A program made the position numbers and the translations under genes. A stretch of DNA of 7,599 nt from assembly GCA_009392095.1 (NCBI GenBank), contig VFHF01000247.1, forward strand, positions 1 to 7,599, written 5' to 3'. This document shows positions 1 through 6,028 of the stretch, one piece after another. Below the pieces are notes generated by a model, which saw nothing but the letters and a program-made list of their open reading frames with translations, had not been told where the DNA came from and searched no databases. Within the stretch, counting starts at the first letter, position 1, and each line of letters begins with the position of its first letter. This DNA is from SAR202 cluster bacterium (lineage in GTDB: Bacteria > Chloroflexota > Dehalococcoidia > Lucifugimonadales > UBA3495).

Positions 1-1256
1 TGCTGGGGGAACGTTACCTTTCCCTGGTCCCCGAAGGCAGCCAACTATCTAACGAGATCATCTTGCTGGACGGCGAGGCCGATGGCGCTCACAAGAACTA
101 TGAAGTGTTACTCGCCGAATCCTCCCCGGACCAGATGCACTTCCCAGAGGCCGGCGACGAAGACACTACGGTGATCATGTTCACTGCCGGCACCACCGGG
201 GTGCCCAAGGGCGTGATGCTGACCCATGACAGCTTCTCGTCATATCTGTTGGCCACCGTTGAACCCGCCGACCCGGAGATAGAAGAAAGCAACCTGATAA
301 CCGTGCCCTTCTACCACATCGCCGGACTCCAAGCCGCCCTGGCCGCAGTCTACGGTGGGCGGACGCTGGTGGTGATGCGGCAATTTGAGCCGGGGGAATG
401 GTTGAGTCTGGCCCACGAAAACCAGGTCAACCGGGCAATGTTGGTGCCGACAATGTTGAAGCATCTCATGGAGCACCCAAATTTCTCCGACTTCGACCTT
501 TCATCACTCAGCGTCATCACCTACGGCGCCGCTCCCATGCCCTTGGAAGTCATCCGCCAGGCCATCGACAAATTCCCCGGCGCGCGGTTCATCAATGCCT
601 TTGGTCAGACTGAGACGGCTTCAACCATTACTATGCTGCCGCCGGACGACCACGTGCTGGATGGCAGTCCGGAAGAGATCGAGACCAAACTCAAGCGGCT
701 CACGTCCATCGGAAAACCTCTGGATGATGTCGAGGTAAAAATCGTCGATGAAGCCGGGAAGACGGTGGCGGTGGGTGAGACCGGCGAAATAGTCGCCCGG
801 GGGTCTCGAATGATGGCGGGATACTGGCAGCAGGAATCGGCGACCCGCGACACACTTCGAAATGGCTGGATCTACACGGGAGACCTGGGATACCAGGACC
901 AAGACGGCTATATCTTCTTGTCGGGCCGCGCCAAGGATTTCATCAAGCGGGGCGGAGAGATGATCTCCCCCGAGGAGGTGGAACAGGTGCTCCGTTCTCA
1001 TCCAGAGCTGGACGATGCGGCGGTTATCGGCGTGCCCGATGTGGAATGGGGTGAAGAGGTACGGGCAGTGGTGGTGGGCCGCTCAGACCTGGTCACTGAA
1101 GATCAGATAATCAAGTTCTGCCGAGAGAAGCTGGCGGGATACAAACGCCCCCGCTCAGTTGTATTCGTCGGAGAACTGCCCCGTAATGTGATGGGCAAGG
1201 TCCTAAAAAGGGACCTGCGTGAAGAGTTCAGTTATCCGGTGGAAACCCGAGATTGA
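1..1256 (+). CDS. AMP-forming acyl-CoA synthetase, 5'-truncated by window edge
   Basis: This protein belongs to the class I adenylate-forming (AMP-binding) superfamily. It would activate a carboxylic acid with ATP to an acyl-adenylate and transfer it to CoA in the cytoplasm. The reading frame is open from base 3 without a stop, so the true start lies outside the window; 417 codons are visible. Counting from base 3, the phosphate-binding loop FTAGTTGVPKG is at residues 60-70, the FGQTE motif at 200-204, the ribose-binding Asp of YTGD at 294, the hinge GRAKDFIKRGGEMISPEE at 308-325, and the C-terminal catalytic Lys of GKVLKRDLRE at 399. All core motifs are intact, so it should be active. Family members are about 500-550 residues, so roughly 100 N-terminal residues are missing. 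The fatty, aromatic or other acid substrate cannot be assigned. The next gene lies about 100 nt downstream on the same strand. Confidence 0.93.
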   Translation, partial: LGERYLSLVPEGSQLSNEIILLDGEADGAHKNYEVLLAESSPDQMHFPEAGDEDTTVIMFTAGTTGVPKGVMLTHDSFSSYLLATVEPADPEIEESNLITVPFYHIAGLQAALAAVYGGRTLVVMRQFEPGEWLSLAHENQVNRAMLVPTMLKHLMEHPNFSDFDLSSLSVITYGAAPMPLEVIRQAIDKFPGARFINAFGQTETASTITMLPPDDHVLDGSPEEIETKLKRLTSIGKPLDDVEVKIVDEAGKTVAVGETGEIVARGSRMMAGYWQQESATRDTLRNGWIYTGDLGYQDQDGYIFLSGRAKDFIKRGGEMISPEEVEQVLRSHPELDDAAVIGVPDVEWGEEVRAVVVGRSDLVTEDQIIKFCREKLAGYKRPRSVVFVGELPRNVMGKVLKRDLREEFSYPVETRD

Positions 1257-1285
1257 TCACCGGATTAAATAAATTTATTAAGAAA

Positions 1286-1320
1286 ATCCCCGGCCGAGTC
1301 TGATCTGATTTTTCGGGGAT
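1286..1320. repeat. Short inverted repeat between synthetase and reductase genes
   Basis: The arms atccccg (1286-1292) and cggggat (1314-1320) are perfect complements around a 21-nt loop. No T-run follows, so it is a poor intrinsic terminator. It is preceded by an AT-rich 12-bp palindrome, aataaatttatt, at 1268-1279. Either could be regulatory or chance; no clear -35/-10 pair is visible. Confidence 0.3.
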
Positions 1321-1359
1321 GGAGATTGGTGACCCATGGTGACAGGATCCGATGAGCAT

Positions 1360-2298
1360 ATGAAAGTGGCTGTGATCGGGACTGGAGCAGTCGGAGGTTA
1401 CTTCGGCGGCCTCTTGGCGCGTGCCGGGCACAATGTAACCTTCGTCGCCCGGGGCGCCCATCTGGCGGCCATCAAAAAGAACGGCCTCATAGTGGAAAGC
1501 CAACTGGACGGGACGTTCACAGTGCCCGGTCAGGCCACCGACGATACCTCCGAACTAGAGCCACAGGACCTGGTGCTCTTCACCGTGAAGATGTACCACA
1601 ACCCGGACGCCATCAGTCATCTTCCGCCGCTGATCGGCTCGGAAACCGTGGTGCTGACATTGCAGAACGGCATCGACAACGGCGACATACTGGCTGAGGC
1701 CGTCGGAGAAGCCAATGTGATGTTCGGCTCAGCCTACATGGAAGGCCGCGTCTCGGAACCGGGCGTGATCACTCAAGCCGGACCCGGTATCGCTGCCTTT
1801 GGCGAGATGAAGGTCGGCATCACCCGCCGGGGCGAGAATCTGCTCCAGCGGTTTCAGGAAGCCGGCTGGCGCGTGAACCTTCACGAAAACATGCCCGGCA
1901 TGCTCTGGAAGAAATTTGCCTACATCGCCGGTTCCGCCGCTGTCTGCGCCGCCGCCAACTGCGTCTATGAAGAGATGCGCACCCAGCCCGAGACCAGGGC
2001 TCTTATCCGGAGTGCCATCGAAGAAACGCTAGCTGTGGGCCGAGCCCGCGGCGCGCCGATCATGTCGGACTCCCTAGCCTGGGCCATGGACTCGCTGGAC
2101 CGCTTCCCCGGTCAAGGCCGGGCTTCGATGGCCAAAGACTTCACCGAACGACGCCCAGTGGAACTTGAGGGACTGACCGGCACTGTAGTACGGATGGCCC
2201 GGGAGCTGGACTTGCCCACTCCAACCAACGATTTCCTATATGCGATCCTGAAGCCAAGTGCAGACCGCATAGAAGCCCTCAACGCCTCAGGGAAGTAG
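1360..2298 (+). CDS. Ketopantoate reductase-family (ApbA/PanE) NAD(P)-dependent oxidoreductase, divergent substrate site
   Basis: This 312-residue protein has the two-domain architecture of 2-dehydropantoate 2-reductase. The N-terminal Rossmann fold carries GTGAVG at residues 7-12, the LQNG motif has Asn103 (E. coli PanE Asn98), and the all-helical C-terminal domain starts near residue 175. Against E. coli PanE recalled from memory, the catalytic Lys176 aligns with Lys185 (LWKKF), Ser244 with Ser256 and Glu256 with Glu268, with the Ser-Glu spacing conserved. The substrate-binding Asn180 and Asn184 align with Ile189 and Ala193. It is therefore probably an active 2-keto acid or related ketone reductase, but ketopantoate is not assured and panE is not assigned. 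I chose ATG 1360 because family members begin almost directly with the MKVAVIGTG strand. An in-frame ATG at 1336 would add eight residues, and neither start has an ideal ribosome binding site. The gene sits between an acyl-CoA synthetase and a ThDP enzyme. Confidence 0.88.
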   Translation: MKVAVIGTGAVGGYFGGLLARAGHNVTFVARGAHLAAIKKNGLIVESQLDGTFTVPGQATDDTSELEPQDLVLFTVKMYHNPDAISHLPPLIGSETVVLTLQNGIDNGDILAEAVGEANVMFGSAYMEGRVSEPGVITQAGPGIAAFGEMKVGITRRGENLLQRFQEAGWRVNLHENMPGMLWKKFAYIAGSAAVCAAANCVYEEMRTQPETRALIRSAIEETLAVGRARGAPIMSDSLAWAMDSLDRFPGQGRASMAKDFTERRPVELEGLTGTVVRMARELDLPTPTNDFLYAILKPSADRIEALNASGK

Positions 2299-2396
2299 TG
2301 GGTCCGCAAGAGTAATACTCGGCATCGCTTCCACATTATTCGCTGGTTCCGTTCTCCGGATTGAACGGCACTTTTCGTCTGCCACCCTTCGCTCTG

Positions 2397-2433
2397 CTCG
2401 CCCCCTGCCAAGGTAAGCTTGGCAGGGGGCGAG
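2397..2433. repeat. Perfect 16-bp stem hairpin, REP/MITE-like
   Basis: The arm at 2397-2412 (ctcgccccctgccaag) and its exact reverse complement at 2418-2433 flank the five-base loop gtaag. The stem is GC-rich and lacks a trailing T-run, so it looks like a dispersed palindromic repeat or a transcript 3'-end stabiliser rather than a classic terminator. It is followed by gaacaaatc (2433-2441), a block also present next to a hairpin in the 4265-4418 gap, which suggests one repeat family. Confidence 0.8.
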
Positions 2434-2559
2434 AACAAATCACCTTTCGCCGCTTATGCCCCGGATCCTGGGCGGTGGTATACTCTCCGTGGCTAAAAAC
2501 CGGGCTGACGAATAGACTCATTTCCCCCAGCGGACGTCCCGGATTTGATACCGAAACTC

Positions 2560-2592
2560 TGGCTGTTCCGGCTCAAGCCGGAATCCCAGCCA
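2560..2592 (+). repeat. Bulged hairpin in the leader of the ThDP enzyme gene
   Basis: The inner stem ttccggc (2566-2572) pairs with gccggaa (2577-2583) around the loop tcaa. The outer stem tggctg (2560-2565) pairs with cagcca (2587-2592), with a three-base bulge tcc at 2584-2586, giving 13 base pairs in all. It ends 11 nt upstream of the AGGAGG of the next gene. The inner part resembles the widespread TTCCGGC-loop-GCCGGAA intergenic repeats of many bacteria. It could be merely such a repeat or could influence translation. Confidence 0.65.
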
Positions 2593-2603
2593 AAACAGAA
2601 TTC

Positions 2604-2609
2604 AGGAGG
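2604..2609 (+). promoter_or_regulatory. Shine-Dalgarno AGGAGG fixing a TTG start
   Basis: A full AGGAGG lies 8 nt before TTG 2618. No ATG or GTG with comparable support exists nearby in frame, so it fixes the TTG start of the ThDP enzyme. Confidence 0.85.
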
Positions 2610-2617
2610 CGGCCCCA

Positions 2618-4264
2618 TTGAATACCATTGAAGCCATAACCGAGATCCTCAAACGGGAGGGTGTCGAGTACCTTCCGTGCTTCCCCACAACACCGGTGAT
2701 CGAAGCAGCCGCGCTGGGGGGAATCCGACCCATCGTCTGTCGCCAGGAAAGGGTTGGCGTCGGCATCGCCGATGGCCTTAGCCGCGTCAGCAACGGCGAT
2801 CACATGGGCGTATTCGCCATGCAATACGGACCCGGGGCCGAGAACGCCTACCCCGGCATCGCTACCGCCTACTCCGATTCCACGCCGGTGCTGCTGCTGC
2901 CGCTGGGTCATCCCAGAGAAAGGGCCGGCATCAACCCTCATTACAGTTCTCTCAAGGGTTACGACGACATCACCAAGGCCATCGAACAGGTGAATGCCGC
3001 CGATCGTACCTCCGACGTGCTGCGCCGGGCCTTTGCCGGACTGCGCCAAGGCCGAGTCGGCCCCATGGCCGTTGAGATTCCCGCCGACATCGCCTTGGAA
3101 GATGTCAGCGAAGAGTCCTTCTACTACGTTCCCAGCCGGCCGGTAGCCAGCCAGGGCAACCCCGGCGATATCGAAGCCGCCGCCAAGGCCCTATGTGCCG
3201 CCCACTTCCCGGTGATAATGGCCGGTCAGGGGGTGCTCTACGGCAAGGCCACTGACGAATTAGTGGAGTTGGCGGAATTGCTCCAAGTGCCTGTTTGCAG
3301 CACCTTGTTGGGCAAGAGCGCCTTCCCAGAGGTCCATGCACTGGCCCTGGGCAGCACCGGAACCTCAATGTCGGGACACGCTTATCACTTCATCCGGCGG
3401 TCAGACCTAATCTTCGGCATCGGCACCAGTTTCACCAAGCACGGCATGGTCATGAACCTACCGTCCGGGAAGACCCTGATCCAGGCCACCAACGACGCCG
3501 CTGACATCAACAAGGACTACAACATCGACCTGCCCATCGTCGGCGACGCAAAGCTGGTCCTTCGCCAGATGATCGAAGCCTGCCGGGAGATTGTCGGCGA
3601 CACCCGCAAAGACGACCAGTCCACTGCCAAAGAGGTGCAATCCGAACGGGAAGGCTGGCTTGCCCAGTGGCGGGCCAAACTCTCTTCGGAAGAGGTCCCC
3701 ATGACCCCTTATCGGGTGATCTGGGACTTCATGCACACCATCCCGCCGGAAGACGCCATCGTGACACACGACTCGGGTAGTCCCCGGGACCAGATCGTAC
3801 CCTTTTACCGTTCCAACGGCCCCCGGACCTACCTGGGCTGGGGAAAGTCCCACGGCCTGGGCACTGGCCTGGGGCTGATCATGGGCGCCAAGCTGGCCGC
3901 CCCGGAAAAGGTGTGCGTCAACTTCATGGGCGACGCCGCTTTCGGCATGGTCGGGCTGGACTTTGAGACCGCTGTCCGCAGCAATATACCGATCATAACC
4001 GTGGTGTTGAACAACTCCACCATGGCCGTTGAGACCAGGCAGATGGCCGACTCCCACGGGCTCTACGGAACACGGGACCTGGGCGGCAACTACGCTGACC
4101 TGGGCAAGGCAATGGGCGGGTACGCGGAGCGCATCGAAGACCCCAACCAGATCAGCGCCGCCTTCACCAGGGCCCGCAAGGTAACCGAAGAAGAAGGCAA
4201 AGCTGTCCTACTGGAATTCATAACCAGCGAGGAAACGGAGCTCTCTCACCGCCGGGCGTTCTAG
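2618..4264 (+). CDS. ThDP-dependent enzyme, acetolactate synthase / oxalyl-CoA decarboxylase superfamily, substrate unknown
   Basis: This 548-residue protein has the N-terminal Pyr, central Rossmann-like and C-terminal PP domains of the ThDP decarboxylase/synthase superfamily. The cofactor-activating Glu is Glu44 in CRQERVGVG, at the usual position. The central domain, about 180-325, contains AGQGVLYG and an AHAS-like VPVCSTLLGKSAFPE stretch. The diphosphate/metal motif is Gly438-Asp439-Ala440, then 24 residues, then Asn465-Asn466; the usual third Gly is Ala. These features support a functional carboligase, decarboxylase or lyase. The first loop reads CFPTTPV, unlike the FG-x-PG of typical acetolactate synthases, so isoleucine/valine biosynthesis is doubtful. 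Flanking acyl-CoA synthetase and CoA-transferase genes make an oxalyl-CoA decarboxylase or 2-hydroxyacyl-CoA lyase type role plausible, but this is inference from context. The TTG start is fixed by AGGAGG 8 nt upstream. Confidence 0.9.
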   Translation: MNTIEAITEILKREGVEYLPCFPTTPVIEAAALGGIRPIVCRQERVGVGIADGLSRVSNGDHMGVFAMQYGPGAENAYPGIATAYSDSTPVLLLPLGHPRERAGINPHYSSLKGYDDITKAIEQVNAADRTSDVLRRAFAGLRQGRVGPMAVEIPADIALEDVSEESFYYVPSRPVASQGNPGDIEAAAKALCAAHFPVIMAGQGVLYGKATDELVELAELLQVPVCSTLLGKSAFPEVHALALGSTGTSMSGHAYHFIRRSDLIFGIGTSFTKHGMVMNLPSGKTLIQATNDAADINKDYNIDLPIVGDAKLVLRQMIEACREIVGDTRKDDQSTAKEVQSEREGWLAQWRAKLSSEEVPMTPYRVIWDFMHTIPPEDAIVTHDSGSPRDQIVPFYRSNGPRTYLGWGKSHGLGTGLGLIMGAKLAAPEKVCVNFMGDAAFGMVGLDFETAVRSNIPIITVVLNNSTMAVETRQMADSHGLYGTRDLGGNYADLGKAMGGYAERIEDPNQISAAFTRARKVTEEEGKAVLLEFITSEETELSHRRAF

Positions 4265-4293
4265 GCGACTGGCTGGACTTACGACTTGCCCCC

Positions 4294-4365
4294 ACCCTAA
4301 CCCTCGCCCATGCGTGGGAGAGCGAACAAATCCCTTCCCCTGAACGGGGAAGGCCAGGTTGGGGT
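4294..4365. repeat. Intergenic repeat able to fold into a three-way junction
   Basis: The outer stem accctaacc (4294-4302) pairs with ggttggggt (4357-4365) over 9 pairs, one being a G-U wobble. Inside are hairpin 1, ctcgccca (4303-4310) with tgggagag (4315-4322) and one mismatch, and hairpin 2, ccttcccc (4333-4340) with ggggaagg (4346-4353), perfect, loop tgaac. Hairpin 1 directly abuts the outer stem; the linker between the hairpins is cgaacaaatc. The ccaccctaaccctc-like composition resembles dispersed palindromic repeats found between genes in many bacterial genomes. It occupies most of the 154-nt gap before the small EthD-like gene. Confidence 0.75.
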
Positions 4366-4406
4366 CGAAATCCCTTAGTCGAAATAGGATAACAACTCGA
4401 AAACTT

Positions 4407-4412
4407 AGGAGG
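4407..4412 (+). promoter_or_regulatory. Shine-Dalgarno AGGAGG fixing ATG 4419
   Basis: AGGAGG lies 6 nt before ATG 4419. It shows that the longer in-frame extension back to TTG 4359, which runs through the repeat, is not the gene start. Confidence 0.88.
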
Positions 4413-4418
4413 CTGGTC

Positions 4419-4778
4419 ATGGCCCTGAAATCGAAGTACCTCTTCATCGCAAGCATGGACGTCGACCCGGCCAAGGAGGCCCTGTTCCATGAGGTCTACA
4501 ACACCGAGCATTGCCCAGAGTTGGGCAAGATTGCCGGGGTTAGCGCCATAACCCGGTACGAAGCCCAGGCATTTCAGGTCCTGATCGGTGGGCAGACCCA
4601 GAAGGTCTCGCCGGAGGGCCAGCCGCGTTTCCACGCGATGTATGAGATCGAAAGCCCGGAGATCCTTAGCTCACCCGAATGGGGTGAAGCAGTGGAACTG
4701 GGCCGCTGGCCGGAGCAGGTCCGGCCACACACCACCAACCGGCGGCACACCCTGCTGCGGCTGACCTATCCCGAATAG
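4419..4778 (+). CDS. Small EthD-like dimeric alpha/beta-barrel protein
   Basis: This 119-residue protein has the look of the ferredoxin-like dimeric alpha/beta-barrel group (EthD-like and related small proteins). A first strand, KYLFIASMDV (residues 6-15), is followed by a helix and the typical NTEHCPEL segment (28-35) and GVSAITRYEA (40-49). A later strand, FHAMYEIES (71-79), leads to a helix SSPEWGEAVELG and a C-terminal strand RHTLLRLTYPE. Members act as small oxygenase- or isomerase-like enzymes or as accessory proteins in catabolic operons; the specific role here is unknown. There is no signal peptide or membrane segment. It lies 33 nt upstream of the first CoA-transferase and is probably cotranscribed with the pair, which suggests a part in the same catabolic route. 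His33 in the NTEHCP segment is a candidate functional residue, by analogy with the conserved His of such proteins. Confidence 0.78.
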   Translation: MALKSKYLFIASMDVDPAKEALFHEVYNTEHCPELGKIAGVSAITRYEAQAFQVLIGGQTQKVSPEGQPRFHAMYEIESPEILSSPEWGEAVELGRWPEQVRPHTTNRRHTLLRLTYPE

Positions 4779-4799
4779 AAGGCCCTGCGGGAATAAATT

Positions 4800-4804
4800 A
4801 GGAG
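4800..4804 (+). promoter_or_regulatory. Shine-Dalgarno AGGAG fixing a TTG start
   Basis: AGGAG lies 7 nt before TTG 4812. The resulting N-terminus, MPERALEGVKVLDL, places the conserved LEGVKVLDL strand at the normal distance from the start, supporting TTG initiation. Confidence 0.85.
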
Positions 4805-4811
4805 ATTTTCC

Positions 4812-6011
4812 TTGCCTGAACGCGCCCTGGAAGGGGTGAAGGTCTTGGACCTCACCCATCACATATCGGGACCTTACTGCACCAAGCTGCTGGCCGATTT
4901 CGGCGCTGAAGTGCTCAAGATTGAACGCCCTGGCGGCGACCCAGCCCGGCGGATGGCCCCCTTCCTCCACGATGAGGCCGACCCGGAAAAGAGCCTGGTC
5001 TTCGCCTACCTGAATACCAACAAGCAGAGCGTGACTCTGAACCTCAAGACCGACAAGGGTATCCAGGTTCTGAAGTCGTTGGTCAAAAAATCAGACGTCT
5101 TGGTGGAGAATTTCTCTCCCAGAGTCATGGCTTCCCTGGAACTGGACTTCGAATCCCTACAACAGATCAACCCCGGCTTGGTGATGACCTCCATATCAAA
5201 TTTTGGTCAGACTGGGCCCTACCGGGATTACAAAGCCGCCGACATCGTTGAATACGCCATGGGCGGGCTGATGTATATCTCCGGGGCCTACGACCGGGAA
5301 CCGCTGAAGCACGCTTTCAACCAAGCCCAGTTCAAGGCCGGGACCGACGCCGCCGCCGCAACTCTGATGGCCACATACCACCAACGCCTAACGGGAGAGG
5401 GGCAACAGGTAGATGTCTCCATCCAAGAGGCAGTGGCCACCGGCCTCCGGGATGTGGTCAACAACTTCACCTACAGCGGGGCCGTCCGCCGCCGCCAGCC
5501 GAACCATAGCGGCGATCTCAGCCGCCTTCGGGCCAGCGCCGATGGCCACCTGATTCCCAATCCGGGAATCGGTGCCGGGTTGAACTGGAACACTATGGTG
5601 GAATTTCTGGACCTGCCAGAACTCGCCGACGAGAAGTTCGACTCCCCATCCGCTAGGCTGGTCAATGCTGAGGAATTGGGTCGGATCCTGGACGAGTATT
5701 TCATCAAGCAGAACAAGTACGAGCGGTTCTACGCAGCCCACGAAAAGCGGTTCATCTTCGGCGTGGTCCAGTCGCCTGAAGAGGTGATGGCCGACCCTCA
5801 ATTCGAAGCCAGAAACTACTTCGTGGACATCTGCCATCCTGAGTTGGGCACCCTGAAATATCCGGGCGCTCCTTTTGAGATGAGTGGAACACCTTGGGAA
5901 GCCCGTGCCGCTGCCCCAAGTTTGGGCCAACACAACCAGGAAGTCTTCGGCCAACGTCTGGGACATAGTAGCGAGCAACTTGTCCAGATGCGGGCCCTGC
6001 AAATCATTTAA
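4812..6011 (+). CDS. Class III (CaiB/BaiF) CoA-transferase family protein lacking the catalytic Asp
   Basis: This 399-residue protein is a full-length member of the CaiB/BaiF family, which moves CoA between carboxylic acids through an aspartyl-anhydride/CoA-thioester intermediate. The hallmarks are LEGVKVLDLTHHISGPYC near the N-terminus, LLADFGAEVLKIERPGGDP, NTNKQSVTLNLKTDKG, VENFSPRVM, SISNFGQTGPY and TGEGQQVDVSIQEAV. Aligned with CaiB from memory (PYTADYFSG, Asp169), the local sequence is FNQAQFKAG, which places Gln173 where the catalytic Asp should be, four residues before the conserved Gly177. An Asp occurs at 179 but on the wrong side of that Gly. The protein is therefore probably a structural or regulatory subunit, or uses other chemistry. 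It precedes an Asp-containing homologue by 17 nt, which fits a heteromeric pair. The TTG start is supported by AGGAG. The rest of the protein is not degraded, so it is not an obvious pseudogene. Confidence 0.9.
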   Translation: MPERALEGVKVLDLTHHISGPYCTKLLADFGAEVLKIERPGGDPARRMAPFLHDEADPEKSLVFAYLNTNKQSVTLNLKTDKGIQVLKSLVKKSDVLVENFSPRVMASLELDFESLQQINPGLVMTSISNFGQTGPYRDYKAADIVEYAMGGLMYISGAYDREPLKHAFNQAQFKAGTDAAAATLMATYHQRLTGEGQQVDVSIQEAVATGLRDVVNNFTYSGAVRRRQPNHSGDLSRLRASADGHLIPNPGIGAGLNWNTMVEFLDLPELADEKFDSPSARLVNAEELGRILDEYFIKQNKYERFYAAHEKRFIFGVVQSPEEVMADPQFEARNYFVDICHPELGTLKYPGAPFEMSGTPWEARAAAPSLGQHNQEVFGQRLGHSSEQLVQMRALQII

Positions 6012-6028
6012 TGGAGAACCGTTAGAAC

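Larger units (their letters stand above)
2299..2617. other. 319-nt intergenic region with two hairpins and a possible -10 box
   Basis: No credible gene is seen here. The stretch holds a 16-bp hairpin (2397-2433), a weaker hairpin gccc/gggc (2458-2461 with 2470-2473), a TATACT hexamer at 2479-2484 that could be a -10 element but has no convincing -35 partner, a bulged hairpin (2560-2592), and the AGGAGG ribosome binding site of the ThDP enzyme. The size of the gap suggests that the downstream gene has its own promoter, which I could not pin down. Confidence 0.6.

Noticed and set aside
63..65. TTG as the start of the acyl-CoA synthetase
   Set aside because: The frame is open to the window edge with plausible protein sequence upstream, there is no ribosome binding site, and the family needs about 100 more N-terminal residues.
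2479..2484. TATACT as a -10 promoter element for the ThDP enzyme
   Set aside because: No convincing -35 hexamer is found at the right distance, and non-E. coli promoter rules make a single hexamer weak evidence.
2361..2621. 86-codon + strand frame in the gap before the ThDP enzyme
   Set aside because: It translates straight through two hairpin repeats, has no ribosome binding site, and overlaps the next gene's start; the protein has no recognisable features.
3458..4057. 199-codon minus-strand frame opposite the ThDP enzyme
   Set aside because: It is antisense to the conserved ThDP-binding domain, is low in complexity (Gly/Val/Asp-rich), and has no ribosome binding site evidence.
4359..4418. 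N-terminal extension of the EthD-like gene from TTG 4359
   Set aside because: This stretch is part of the intergenic repeat, and AGGAGG 6 nt before ATG 4419 marks the real start.
5388..6002. 204-codon minus-strand frame opposite the first CoA-transferase
   Set aside because: It is antisense to a motif-rich family protein and has no start-site support.
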